Of a stretch of 64,000 nucleotides of DNA, positions 1 to 7,744 are shown one piece after another. The stretch spans positions 558,001 to 622,000 of the forward strand of contig NC_021658.1 in the NCBI RefSeq assembly GCF_000418325.1, given 5' to 3'. Source of the DNA: Sorangium cellulosum So0157-2. Lineage in GTDB: Bacteria; Myxococcota_A; Polyangia; Polyangiales; Polyangiaceae. Each line of letters opens with the position of its first letter. Position 1 is the first letter of the stretch. The translations under genes were made by a program, and so were the position numbers. The notes beneath the pieces were generated by a model that was given only the letters and a program-made list of their open reading frames with translations, was not told where the DNA came from and did not search any database.

Positions 1-245
1 GGCGCGCCGCCCCGGAGCGCCTCGATCCCCCGCGCGATCGCCTCGGGGTGGAGCCGCATGAGCGACGAGAACTCGAAGTCCGCGGTCGCGTGGATCACCC
101 GGCGGACGACCTGCCACTCCGCGTCCGGGAAGCCATGCGCGCCCGCCTCCTCGTCGATGATCGCGAAGCTCTTGTCCTCGATGCGCCGCCCGAGCGCGGT
201 CATCTGCCGCATGTCGTTCACCGCGCGCGCCTCCTCACCGCTCAT
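1..245 (-). CDS. cbiC: Precorrin-8X methylmutase, N-terminal part (cut by window edge)
   Basis: This is the N-terminal 81 residues of a CbiC/CobH precorrin-8X methylmutase, which moves the C11 methyl group to C12 of the corrin ring to give hydrogenobyrinate or cobyrinate. Visible family features are the segment IEDKSFAIIDEEAG followed by VVRRVIHATADFEF; the His in RVIHAT belongs to the region that carries the family's catalytic His. The gene starts with an ATG at 245 and runs off the left edge of the window. Its first 11 bases overlap the end of cbiD, so the two genes are translationally coupled in one minus-strand operon. The assignment is from recognised family motifs, and the rest of the protein is outside the window. 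Confidence 0.88.
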   Translation of the reverse strand, partial: MSGEEARAVNDMRQMTALGRRIEDKSFAIIDEEAGAHGFPDAEWQVVRRVIHATADFEFSSLMRLHPEAIARGIEALRGGA

Positions 246-1368
246 GGCTCCTCCGCTCTGTCTCTGCCGCGCCTTCGGCCGGGTACCGGCCGAGCAGCGC
301 CCCGTTGAAATCGACAAGGCAGGCGTGCACATCGAGGCCGCCGCCCGCGTGGCGCGAGGTGTGCTCGACGACGCGCCTGCAGATCCCCCCGGCCACGCCG
401 GTGAGCCCCTCGCGCTGGCACAGCTCGAGCACGTGCCGCGCGGTGTTTGCCTGCCGGATCTCCGCCGCGATCTCCGGCCGCGCGCCGAGCTCCTCGGCGA
501 TCTGCGCGAGCAGCTCCATGCTCACCTCCGAGCCGGCGGCGTGCGTCATCATCTTGCCGTCGGCCATCTTCGAGAGCTTGCCGATCATGCCGACGATGAC
601 CGCGCGGGCGATCCGCCGCCGCGCCGCGTGGCGGACGCCGGTGCCGATGAAGTCGCCCACCTGGATGAACGCGTCCTCCGGCAGCTCCGGGTAGAGCTTC
701 ATCGCGTACGCCTCGGACTTGCCGCCGGTCGTCAGCGCGAGCGTCGCGATGCCGCGCTCGGCGGCGACGTCGATCGCCTGCACCACGCTCGCGCGGAAGG
801 CGGCGGTCGAGTACGGCTTCACGATCCCGCTCGTCCCGAGGATGGAGATCCCGCCGACGAGCCCGAGGCGCGCGTTGATGGTCTGCTTCGCCATCTCCTC
901 GCCCTGGGGGACGCTGATCGTGACCGTGGCGCCGGCGAAGCCCGAGCCCTCGAGCTCCTCGAGCACCATCTCGGTGATGTTCCGGCGCGGCACGGGGTTC
1001 ACGGCCGGCGCGCCGACCGGCAGCCCGAGCCCGGGCTTTGTGACCACGGCGACCCCGTCGCCCCCGCGGATCTCGACGCCCGGCTCGCGGCGGAGCTCGA
1101 CCTCGGCGACGAGCTCGGCGCCGTGGGTGCAGTCCGGATCGTCGCCGGCGTCCTTGATGACGCTGCACGTGGCGCGCGGCCCCTCGCGGTCGCAGCGCTT
1201 CAGCGGGAAGGTCACCCGCTGCCCGTTCGGCAGGGTCGTCTCGATGGCGTCGACGGCCGCGCCGCGCGCGAGCACGCGCGCCGCCGCCTTGGCCGCGGCG
1301 GCCGCGCACGCGCCCGTCGTGAACCCCTCGCGCTGCCCTTTCGGGTCTCTCGGCCGGACCTCTGCCAT
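235..1368 (-). CDS. cbiD: Cobalt-precorrin-5B C(1)-methyltransferase
   Basis: CbiD methylates C1 of cobalt-precorrin-5B using S-adenosylmethionine in the oxygen-independent (early cobalt insertion) cobalamin route. The 377-aa product has the family's N-terminal signature GFTTGACAAAAAKAA near residues 15-29, the central ITEMVLEELEG and SVPQGEEMA segments, and a GTSGIV motif, with a length typical of CbiD. The start is the ATG at 1368. The gene lies 16 bp after the upstream flavoprotein gene and overlaps cbiC by 11 bp, as expected of an operon. The presence of CbiD rather than CobF, together with a cobalt transporter and CbiX nearby, argues for the anaerobic pathway. Confidence 0.93.
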   Translation of the reverse strand: MAEVRPRDPKGQREGFTTGACAAAAAKAAARVLARGAAVDAIETTLPNGQRVTFPLKRCDREGPRATCSVIKDAGDDPDCTHGAELVAEVELRREPGVEIRGGDGVAVVTKPGLGLPVGAPAVNPVPRRNITEMVLEELEGSGFAGATVTISVPQGEEMAKQTINARLGLVGGISILGTSGIVKPYSTAAFRASVVQAIDVAAERGIATLALTTGGKSEAYAMKLYPELPEDAFIQVGDFIGTGVRHAARRRIARAVIVGMIGKLSKMADGKMMTHAAGSEVSMELLAQIAEELGARPEIAAEIRQANTARHVLELCQREGLTGVAGGICRRVVEHTSRHAGGGLDVHACLVDFNGALLGRYPAEGAAETERRSHER

Positions 1369-1384
1369 CCAGGATCCTGAGCGA

Positions 1385-2128
1385 TTACGCGGACTTCTTC
1401 AGCGGGTTGTTGAAGAAGCTCTCGAGGAGCACGCTGCCCTCCGGCGCGCCGAGCGCGGCCAGCCGGTCGCGGAGCGGGTAGATGACGGCGCCGTCGCCCG
1501 CGCAGAGCGTGGCGTCGTAGGGCCCGGCCGCGAGCTCTCGCGCGCGGTCGCCGACGAGCGCGCACGCGCGCGCCGGACGCTCGGGGTGGCCGACCGGGAG
1601 GAAGCCGCCGAGGACCGTCAGGCGGGCGCGTTCGGGGAGGCGCTCCCGGACGAACCGCTCGGAGACGAAGGTGTCGTCGGACTCGACGAGCCAGACGAGG
1701 TCGAGCTGCGCCGCGCCGGCCGCGGCCGCGCCCCGCGCGATGCCGAGCGCGGCGGTGATGCCGGTGTCGGTGGCGACGACGAGCGCGCGGCCGGAGAAGC
1801 CGTCCGGCAGCCGCAGCTTGCCCCAGGGGCCGCTCCACTCGAGCTCCGCCCCGACGGCGATGTCGTTGAGCACGTTCGACCCCGGGCCGGCGCCGATGCG
1901 CTTGACCGCGATCTCGACGCTGCGCTGCTCGGCGTCGCTCGAGAGCAGCGAGTAGGCCCGCTTCGCGAGCTTGCCGCCGGGCAGGGTGACCCCGGTGTTG
2001 ATGATCACGTACTGCCCGCCGGCGAAGCCGAGCGCGGCGCCGTCGGCGCGCTCGACGCGGAGCAGCCGCGCCCCGTGGCCGAGCGGCTCGGCGTGGACGA
2101 TCCTGATCTTCGCGCTGCCCTGGGCCAT
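1385..2128 (-). CDS. FNR-like FAD/NAD(P)H oxidoreductase in the cobalamin operon
   Basis: This 247-aa protein looks like a ferredoxin-NADP reductase fold enzyme. The FAD-binding RAYSLLSS motif lies near residue 60, a GPGSNVLND segment follows, and an NAD(P)-binding ATDTGITAALGIARG stretch lies near residue 123. No Cys cluster for a [2Fe-2S] centre is visible, so it probably hands electrons to a partner. It sits directly upstream of cbiD with a 16-bp gap and shares its strand. A plausible role, inferred only from context, is reduction of a corrinoid intermediate or of cobalt before adenosylation, or electron supply to the CbiX ferredoxin domain. It is not CbiJ/CobK, which is not a flavoprotein, and it does not resemble CobR. 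The ATG at 2128 has an AGGAG ribosome site 7 nt upstream. Confidence 0.72.
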   Translation of the reverse strand: MAQGSAKIRIVHAEPLGHGARLLRVERADGAALGFAGGQYVIINTGVTLPGGKLAKRAYSLLSSDAEQRSVEIAVKRIGAGPGSNVLNDIAVGAELEWSGPWGKLRLPDGFSGRALVVATDTGITAALGIARGAAAAGAAQLDLVWLVESDDTFVSERFVRERLPERARLTVLGGFLPVGHPERPARACALVGDRARELAAGPYDATLCAGDGAVIYPLRDRLAALGAPEGSVLLESFFNNPLKKSA

Positions 2129-2134
2129 GGGTCT

Positions 2135-2176
2135 GCTCCTGCTCCTGCTCCTGTGCCTGCTCTTGCTCCTGCTTCT
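2135..2176 (-). repeat. AGGAGC hexamer array next to a ribosome binding site
   Basis: Seven consecutive in-phase hexamers read on the minus strand as AGAAGC, AGGAGC, AAGAGC, AGGCAC and then AGGAGC three times. They fill most of the 55-bp gap between the DUF3209-like gene and the flavoprotein gene. The last unit supplies the Shine-Dalgarno sequence of the flavoprotein, and the other units are near-perfect copies of it. Simple hexamer tracts can change length by slippage, which here would move or multiply ribosome sites without shifting the reading frame. Confidence 0.75.
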
Positions 2177-2183
2177 ACTTCGC

Positions 2184-2558
2184 TTACTCCGCCGGGTAGA
2201 TCTCGTGCACGAAGTCGTGCATCTCCTCGAGCTCGCGGTAGAGCCGGCCGAGCCCGTCGACCTGGGCGCGGAGGTCGAGCTCGACCTGCTTCGTGAGGAT
2301 GAGGAGCGAGCGCAGGTAGGCGATCTTCTCGTCGCCCGCGGGCGTCTTCGCGACCTTCTCCTGGAGCTCCGCGAGCGACCCCTCGAACAGCCGCGAGAGG
2401 CTCTTGAGATCCCCGGCGCGCAGCATCGCCGAGATCGGGCCGGGCGCCTCGGCCGCGGGGCCGAGCTCGGCGAGCTCGTGCGCGCGCTCGGCGGGATCGT
2501 CGATGCCGAGGATGTTCATGAGCCCCAGGCGAAGCGCGGCGATTTCGTGACAGGCCAT
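2184..2558 (-). CDS. Small DUF3209-like protein heading the cobalamin genes
   Basis: This 124-aa protein starts MACHEIAALRLGLMNILG and is otherwise mostly predicted helix, rich in Leu, Glu and Ala. The opening resembles the DUF3209 family, small proteins that I recall being encoded next to CbiX and other cobalamin genes in haloarchaea; this is from memory and is not checked. It is the first gene of the minus-strand block DUF3209-like, flavoprotein, cbiD, cbiC. No enzyme motif is visible; a Cys-x-His near the N-terminus could bind metal. The ATG start lies 13 nt after a GGAGGG on the minus strand. Coding status is well supported by its position, its ribosome site and its normal composition. 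Confidence 0.65.
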   Translation of the reverse strand: MACHEIAALRLGLMNILGIDDPAERAHELAELGPAAEAPGPISAMLRAGDLKSLSRLFEGSLAELQEKVAKTPAGDEKIAYLRSLLILTKQVELDLRAQVDGLGRLYRELEEMHDFVHEIYPAE

Positions 2559-2712
2559 GTCGGCTCCCTCCTAATCCGCCCCCTCCTACCAGCTAGGGAA
2601 CAGGGCGGGAAGGAGCAGGCGGGAGGGCCCGTGCGCGCGCTTCGACGGGCGCTCGGTCCGTGCTAGGTGGGCCCGCCGCCGCGCGCCCAGCGAGCGCGGC
2701 GCCCGCGCGCCC

Positions 2713-4617
2713 ATGCAGAAGATCACCCTCCTCGATCGCCTCCGCTACCGCTTCGATCTCACCATGGCGAAGGGCGCGCCCGCGCTCATCGCCTGGCTGT
2801 TCGTGCTCTCGACCGCCCTGGTGGTCGTGTTCGCGGCGGTCGTCGTGCTCCTCGGGCTCGCCCCCGACGGGGAGGACGGCGCGCCGGTGTCGTTCCCCTC
2901 CGCCCTCTGGATCACGCTGATGCGCGCCCTCGACGCCGGCACCGTCGCCGGCGACACGGGCAGCCGGGGCTACCTCGCCGCGATGTTCGCCGTCACGCTC
3001 GGCGGGATCTTCATGGTCAGCATCCTCATCGGCATCATCACGAGCGGCATCGAGGACCGCGTGACCGAGCTCCGCAAGGGCCGCTCCCTCGTCTGCGAGG
3101 AGGGGCACACCGTCATCCTCGGCTGGTCGCCGCAGATCTTCTCGATGATCCAGGAGCTCGCGATCGCCAACGAGAGCCGCCCGCGCGCGGCCATCGCCGT
3201 GCTCGCCGAGAAGGACAAGGTCGAGATGGAGGACGAGATCCGCGCGCGCGTCGGGTCGACCGGCAAGACGCGCGTGGTCTGCCGCACCGGAAACCCGTGC
3301 GATCCCGCGGACATCGCCATCGTGAACCCGGACGCGGCGCGGTCGATCATCCTGCTCTCGCCCGAGCAGGGGAACCCGGACTCGCAGGTGATCAAGTCGA
3401 TCCTGGCGCTCACCAACAAGGCGGGGCGCAAGAAGGGGCGCTACCCGATCGTCACGCAGATCCGCGACCGGCGGAACCTCGACGCCGCGCGGCTCGTGGC
3501 GCGCGACGAGGCGGCGCTCATCGCCACGGAGGACGTGCTCTCGCGCATCACCGTGCAGACCTGCCGCAGCGAGGGCCTCAGCGTCGTCTACGGCGAGCTG
3601 CTCGACTTCAAGGGCCACGAGATCTACACGCGCGACGAGCCCGCGCTCGTGGGCAGGTCGTTCGGCGAGACGCTCTTCGCGTACGACGACTGCGCGGTCA
3701 TCGGGATCCGGCGGCGGGGCGGCGAGGTGCGGCTCAACCCGCCCATGGACGCGCGGATCGAGCCGGGCGACGCCGTCATCCTCATCGCCGAGGACGACAG
3801 CGCGATCGGCGCGCCCTCGAAGAAGGCGCCGAAGGTCGACGAGCGGGCGATCCGGGACGGCAAGCCCGCCGCGCCGCGGCCCGAGCGCACGCTCCTCCTC
3901 GGCTGGAACCGCCGCGCCGCGGCGTTCATCAACGAGCTCGATCACTACGTCGCGGAGGGCTCCGAGGTCACCGTCGTCGCCGACGTCCCCGACGCCAGGG
4001 AGCAGCTCGAGGCCGAATGCGGCGAGCTCCGGAACCTCGCCGTCAGGGTCGAGCGGGGCGACACGACGGACCGGCGCACGCTCGACCGCGTGGTGGGCGC
4101 CTACGATCACGTGGTGACGCTGAGCTACTCCGACGCGCTCGATCCGCAGGAGGCCGACGCGCGCACGCTGGTCACGCTGCTCCACCTGCGCGACATCGAG
4201 GCGAAGCGCGGCCAGAGCTTCAGCATCGTGAGCGAGATGCTCGATCTCCGGAACCGCGAGCTCGCCGAGGTCGCGCACGCGGACGACTTCATCGTGAGCG
4301 ACAAGCTCGTCAGCCTGATGCTCGCGCAGATCTCCGAGAACCGGGACCTCGCCGCGGTCTTCGAGGACCTGTTCGATCCGGAGGGGTCCGAGCTGTACCT
4401 GAAGCCCGCGCGCGACTACGTGCGCCTCGCCCGCCCGGCGACCTTCGCCACGATCGTCGAGTCGGCGCGGCGCCGCGGCGAGGTCGCGGTCGGCTACCGC
4501 CTCGCGGCGCAGGCCGGCGACGCGGCGCAGGCCTACGGCGTGAAGGTGAACCCGAGGAAGCGCGCGCCGGTGACGCTCGGCGAGGGCGACAGGATCATCG
4601 TCCTGGCCGAGCAGTAG
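2713..4617 (+). CDS. CASTOR/POLLUX-type ion channel with RCK-like domains
   Basis: The 634-aa protein has two membrane segments near residues 17-50 and 95-117, flanking a short extracytoplasmic loop. Two large cytoplasmic nucleotide-binding RCK-like regions follow; the first starts at HTVILGWSPQIFSMI near residue 131 and the second at ERTLLLGWNRRAAAFINEL near residue 392. The ILGWS/LLGWN motif and the spacing match bacterial relatives of plant CASTOR/POLLUX cation channels, which form tetrameric channels with a gating ring. The substrate ion is not evident; K+ or Ca2+ is likely by family. It is a single gene on the plus strand, divergent from the cobalamin block and convergent with the ABC permease genes (5 bp between stop codons). 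Confidence 0.85.
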   Translation: MQKITLLDRLRYRFDLTMAKGAPALIAWLFVLSTALVVVFAAVVVLLGLAPDGEDGAPVSFPSALWITLMRALDAGTVAGDTGSRGYLAAMFAVTLGGIFMVSILIGIITSGIEDRVTELRKGRSLVCEEGHTVILGWSPQIFSMIQELAIANESRPRAAIAVLAEKDKVEMEDEIRARVGSTGKTRVVCRTGNPCDPADIAIVNPDAARSIILLSPEQGNPDSQVIKSILALTNKAGRKKGRYPIVTQIRDRRNLDAARLVARDEAALIATEDVLSRITVQTCRSEGLSVVYGELLDFKGHEIYTRDEPALVGRSFGETLFAYDDCAVIGIRRRGGEVRLNPPMDARIEPGDAVILIAEDDSAIGAPSKKAPKVDERAIRDGKPAAPRPERTLLLGWNRRAAAFINELDHYVAEGSEVTVVADVPDAREQLEAECGELRNLAVRVERGDTTDRRTLDRVVGAYDHVVTLSYSDALDPQEADARTLVTLLHLRDIEAKRGQSFSIVSEMLDLRNRELAEVAHADDFIVSDKLVSLMLAQISENRDLAAVFEDLFDPEGSELYLKPARDYVRLARPATFATIVESARRRGEVAVGYRLAAQAGDAAQAYGVKVNPRKRAPVTLGEGDRIIVLAEQ

Positions 4618-4622
4618 CGGGG

Positions 4623-5429
4623 TCAGCGCGCGTCGGCGCGCTCGAGGAGCACGCCCGCGGCGGCGATGGCGAGGGCGGCGAGCGGGACCGCGATCGCGAG
4701 CGCGACCGGCCCGAGCCAGGCCGAGGTGGCGTCGTTCCAGAGCAGCGAGGCGAGCACGACCGCGTCGCGGAGGCCCTCGCGCGCCTCGAACGCGTCGGGC
4801 CGGTACATGAACGCCGCCGTGGGCAAGAGCGGCGCGATCCACACGGCCGACGCGACCAGGAGCGCGTGGAAGCTGTCGTGCATCCGCGCGAGGAGCGGCA
4901 GGAGCGCCGAGAGCAGCGCGATCGCGAGCGCGATGAGGGCGAGGCCGGCGCCGAGCGCGCCCGCCGCGCTGACCATGTCGTTCTCCGCGAGGTGCGGCGC
5001 GACGGCGAGCGCGGTACAGGCCGCGACCGCCACGCCCGCCCCGACCCCGGCGAGCAGCGACGGCGCCGTGCGCGCGGCGAGCAGGACCCGAGCGCGGATC
5101 GGCTTGGCGAGCAGGATCTCGAGCCGATGCTCCTCCCGCGCCGTGACCGTCGCGTCGACGAGGCCCGCCAGGGCGACGAAGTAGGCGACGAAATAGGTAG
5201 CGAGGAGATCGTTGATCAGGAGCACGGCGGCCATCCCCTCGACGCGGAAGGCCTGCTCCAGGAAGCGGATGACCTGGGCCGGCACGCGGACGAGCAGCGC
5301 GTGGGTGCCGAGCACCACGAGCGCGCCCGCGATCGCCGCGACGAGCGAGGTGCGGCGCGGGGCGCGGCGCGCCTCGAGCGCGAAGTAGCCGCGGAGCGAG
5401 CCCGCGGCGGGGGCGGTCGCCCGGGTCAT
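4623..5429 (-). CDS. ABC-2 type transporter permease
   Basis: This is a 268-aa integral membrane protein with about six hydrophobic segments, for example near residues 27-49, 67-90, 113-137, 145-170 and at the C-terminus. The AREEHRLEILLAKPIRARVL stretch between membrane segments is typical of ABC-2/NosY-like permeases. Its start (ATG at 5429) overlaps the stop of the second permease gene by 4 bp. It is the last gene of a four-gene operon tetR-ATPase-permease-permease. With its partner it would form the membrane half of an exporter; the substrate cannot be read from the sequence. Confidence 0.82.
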   Translation of the reverse strand: MTRATAPAAGSLRGYFALEARRAPRRTSLVAAIAGALVVLGTHALLVRVPAQVIRFLEQAFRVEGMAAVLLINDLLATYFVAYFVALAGLVDATVTAREEHRLEILLAKPIRARVLLAARTAPSLLAGVGAGVAVAACTALAVAPHLAENDMVSAAGALGAGLALIALAIALLSALLPLLARMHDSFHALLVASAVWIAPLLPTAAFMYRPDAFEAREGLRDAVVLASLLWNDATSAWLGPVALAIAVPLAALAIAAAGVLLERADAR

Positions 5430-6193
5430 GCTTCCATCCTCCGGACGCCCGCGGCGCCGACCGCGATGGTGAGGGCGGTGAGCGCGGCGAGCGCGAGCAT
5501 CGGCGGGCCGAGCACGGCGGGGCCGAGGCGGTCGAGGCTCCCGAGGCCGAGCGCGCCGAGGGTGATCGGGTTCGCGAGGGTGATGGACCGCCAGGCGGGC
5601 TGGTAGAAGCCGATGAGCGAGAGGCCCACGAGGCCCCCGAGCGTGGCGAACCCGATCAGCGCCGAGGCGCCGCGGTACTTCACCCACGCGGCGATCGCGG
5701 CAGAGAGGGCGGTCGCGAACAGGGCCGCGAAGGCGTGGAGCGACATCGCGCCGAGGAAGGGGCCGGGGCGGAAACCGGGGACGCGCGCCGCGAAGTAGAC
5801 GGCCCCGGCGAGCTGGGTGGCGACGTGCAGGGTCCCCATCACCGCGCACGCGCTCAGCGCGCGGAGGACGAAGTAGCGCGGGATCGAGAGCGGCTTGCTG
5901 GCGAGGAGCGGCAGCACGCCGGTGTCGCGCTCGCGGAGCACGACGCCGCTGGCGAGCACCACGGGGATGAACGCGATCGCCTTGTTCATCGTCAGGTCGA
6001 TCCACACGTACATGAAGGTCTGGAACGGCCCGGCGTCGCCGAACCAGGCGGTGATCGCGGCGCGCACGTGCTCGGGCGGCCGCGCGAGCAAGACGGGGAT
6101 CGCGACCAGGGCGTAGGCGAGCATCGCGACGCAGAGCCAGGTCTTCCGCTCGCGCAGCGTCGCCAGGTAGTCGAGCCACAGGAGGCGGATCAC
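5426..6193 (-). CDS. ABC-2 type transporter permease
   Basis: This 255-aa membrane protein begins with a GTG at 6193, overlapping the stop of the ATPase gene by 4 bp. Membrane segments are visible near residues 19-37, 58-85, 102-130, 135-160, 170-190 and at the C-terminus. The motif LRERDTGVLPLLASKPLSIPRYF after the second segment is the usual ABC-2 permease coupling region and resembles its neighbour's EEHRLEILLAKPI, so the two are probably distant paralogues forming a heterodimer. The context with a TetR regulator suggests an inducible exporter. Confidence 0.82.
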   Translation of the reverse strand: MIRLLWLDYLATLRERKTWLCVAMLAYALVAIPVLLARPPEHVRAAITAWFGDAGPFQTFMYVWIDLTMNKAIAFIPVVLASGVVLRERDTGVLPLLASKPLSIPRYFVLRALSACAVMGTLHVATQLAGAVYFAARVPGFRPGPFLGAMSLHAFAALFATALSAAIAAWVKYRGASALIGFATLGGLVGLSLIGFYQPAWRSITLANPITLGALGLGSLDRLGPAVLGPPMLALAALTALTIAVGAAGVRRMEA

Positions 6194-6927
6194 GCGGCCT
6201 CCCGGCGCACGAGCGCGAGGTAGAGATCGTCCATGGTGCGGGCGCCGTGCGCGTCCTTGAGGCGCTCGACCTCGTCGCAGGCGACGAGGCGCGAGCGGTG
6301 CATCACCGCGACGCGCCGGCAGAGGGCCTCGACGTCGGAGAGGATGTGCGACGAGAACACGACGGTGACGCCGCGCTCGCGCGCGAGCTCGCGGAGCAGC
6401 TCGAGGAGCTCGTGGCGGCCGAGGGGATCGAGGCCCGAGGTCGGCTCGTCGAGCAGGAGCACCGCGGGCTCGTTGATCAGCGCCTGGGCGATCCCGACCT
6501 TCTGGGCCATGCCGGTGGAGAAGCCGCGCAGGGGGCGGTCGGCCTCGCGCTCGAGCGCGAAGCGGCGCAAGAGGGCGTCGGCGCGCGCGGCCGCGACGTC
6601 GCGGGGCAGCGCGAACATCGCGGCGACGTAGTGGAGGAACCCGCGCGCCGTCATGTCGGGGGGCAGCGAATAGGAAGCGGGCAGGTAGCCCGCGCTCCGT
6701 CGGACCTCGAGCGTCTCGCGGACGACGTCGCGCCCGAGCACGCGCGCGGACCCCGAGGTCGGCAGGGTCAGGCCGAGGAGCATGCGCAGCGTGGTCGTCT
6801 TGCCGGCGCCGTTGTGCCCCATGAAGCCGAAGATCTCGCCGGCGGCGACGGTGAAGCTCACGCCGTCGACGGCCGTGACCTTCCCGAAGCGCTTGCCGAG
6901 CGCGTTCACCTCGATCGCTTGGTTCAT
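6190..6927 (-). CDS. ABC transporter ATP-binding protein (exporter class)
   Basis: The 245-aa ATPase has Walker A GHNGAGKTT near residues 38-46, signature GFSTGMAQKVGIAQAL near 139, Walker B AVLLLDEPTSGLDP near 158 and the switch His in FSSHILSDVEAL. It belongs to the CcmA/NosF/DrrA-like class that works with ABC-2 permeases. The signature has GFSTGMAQ in place of the usual LSGGQ, which is common in this class. It overlaps the tetR gene upstream and the permease gene downstream by 4 bp each, so all four proteins should be made from one transcript. Confidence 0.9.
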   Translation of the reverse strand: MNQAIEVNALGKRFGKVTAVDGVSFTVAAGEIFGFMGHNGAGKTTTLRMLLGLTLPTSGSARVLGRDVVRETLEVRRSAGYLPASYSLPPDMTARGFLHYVAAMFALPRDVAAARADALLRRFALEREADRPLRGFSTGMAQKVGIAQALINEPAVLLLDEPTSGLDPLGRHELLELLRELARERGVTVVFSSHILSDVEALCRRVAVMHRSRLVACDEVERLKDAHGARTMDDLYLALVRREAA

Positions 6928-7610
6928 CGCTTGCTCCTTGCGCGCGACGCGGTCGCGCGGTGTGTCGTGGAGACCGTGGTCGTGGAGGCCGCCGCGGGGC
7001 GCGCGGCCAGGCCGGCGCGGAAGACGTCGGCGATCGCGTCGAGCGCGCGCTCGCCGGCGAAGGCGCCGAACGACGTGACCAGCCCGAGGTGCTGGGGCGC
7101 GAAGCGCAGCACGCCGAGCACGAAGGGGACCGCGTCGCGATCGACGTCGGGCCGGATCTCGCCGCGCGCGATGCCCTCGTCGACCCAGCCGACGATCTGG
7201 GCGACCTGCGCCTTCGCGGCGGCGGCGCTCGCGGCGTCGTCCTGCAGGCGGAGCGCGCGGAGGTCGGGGTCCTCGCGGAGGAGCTTGCCGAAGAGCGGCT
7301 CCGCGGCCTGCTGGCGGTAGGCAAAGCGGAGGGTCTCGACGAGGCGATCGAGCGGCGAGTCGAGGCCCATCACCTCGGCGGCGAAGCGGGCGCGGATCGC
7401 GGCGAAGGCCTGCTCGACCACCTCGCGCAGGAGGGCCTCCTTGTCGGCGAACTCCAGGTAGAGGGCGCCCTTCGCGCAGCCGGCCTCGGCGGCGACGGCG
7501 TCGAGGTTCACGCCCTTGAAGCCGCGCTCGGCGAAGAGGCGCCTGGCGGCCTCGAGGATCCTGGTGCGACGCGCAGGATCGCGCGGCTTTTCGGGGCGGC
7601 GGACGGGCAC
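6924..7610 (-). CDS. TetR-family transcriptional regulator
   Basis: This is a 228-aa protein with an N-terminal TetR helix-turn-helix (RRTRILEAARRLFAERGFKG, then NLDAVAAEAGCAKGALYLEF, about residues 13-60) and a helical ligand-binding domain. It is the first gene of the ABC exporter operon and overlaps the ATPase gene by 4 bp, so it most likely represses its own operon and releases it when the exported compound binds. The 134-bp gap upstream (7611-7744) would hold the operator; around 7620-7655 the sequence is unusually AT-rich for this genome, with a TGACTnnnnTAGACATACGAGTCA-like imperfect dyad. Confidence 0.9.
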   Translation of the reverse strand: MPVRRPEKPRDPARRTRILEAARRLFAERGFKGVNLDAVAAEAGCAKGALYLEFADKEALLREVVEQAFAAIRARFAAEVMGLDSPLDRLVETLRFAYRQQAAEPLFGKLLREDPDLRALRLQDDAASAAAAKAQVAQIVGWVDEGIARGEIRPDVDRDAVPFVLGVLRFAPQHLGLVTSFGAFAGERALDAIADVFRAGLAARPAAASTTTVSTTHRATASRARSKR

Positions 7611-7744
7611 AGAACCGATATGACTGATTTAGACATACGAGTCAAATTCGACGACGCCTCGGCGTGGGGCGCGGGCAGGGCCACGGGAGGGCTATCTCCG
7701 CGCGTCGGAGATCCACGCTCGAGCGCGGCTCCGGGCGCCGCGCC

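Noticed and set aside
2593-4842. A 749-codon antisense frame opposite the ion channel gene
   Set aside because: It is a composition shadow with Arg/Asp/Glu/Leu-rich noise and no family motif, while the plus-strand frame has clear membrane and RCK-like features.
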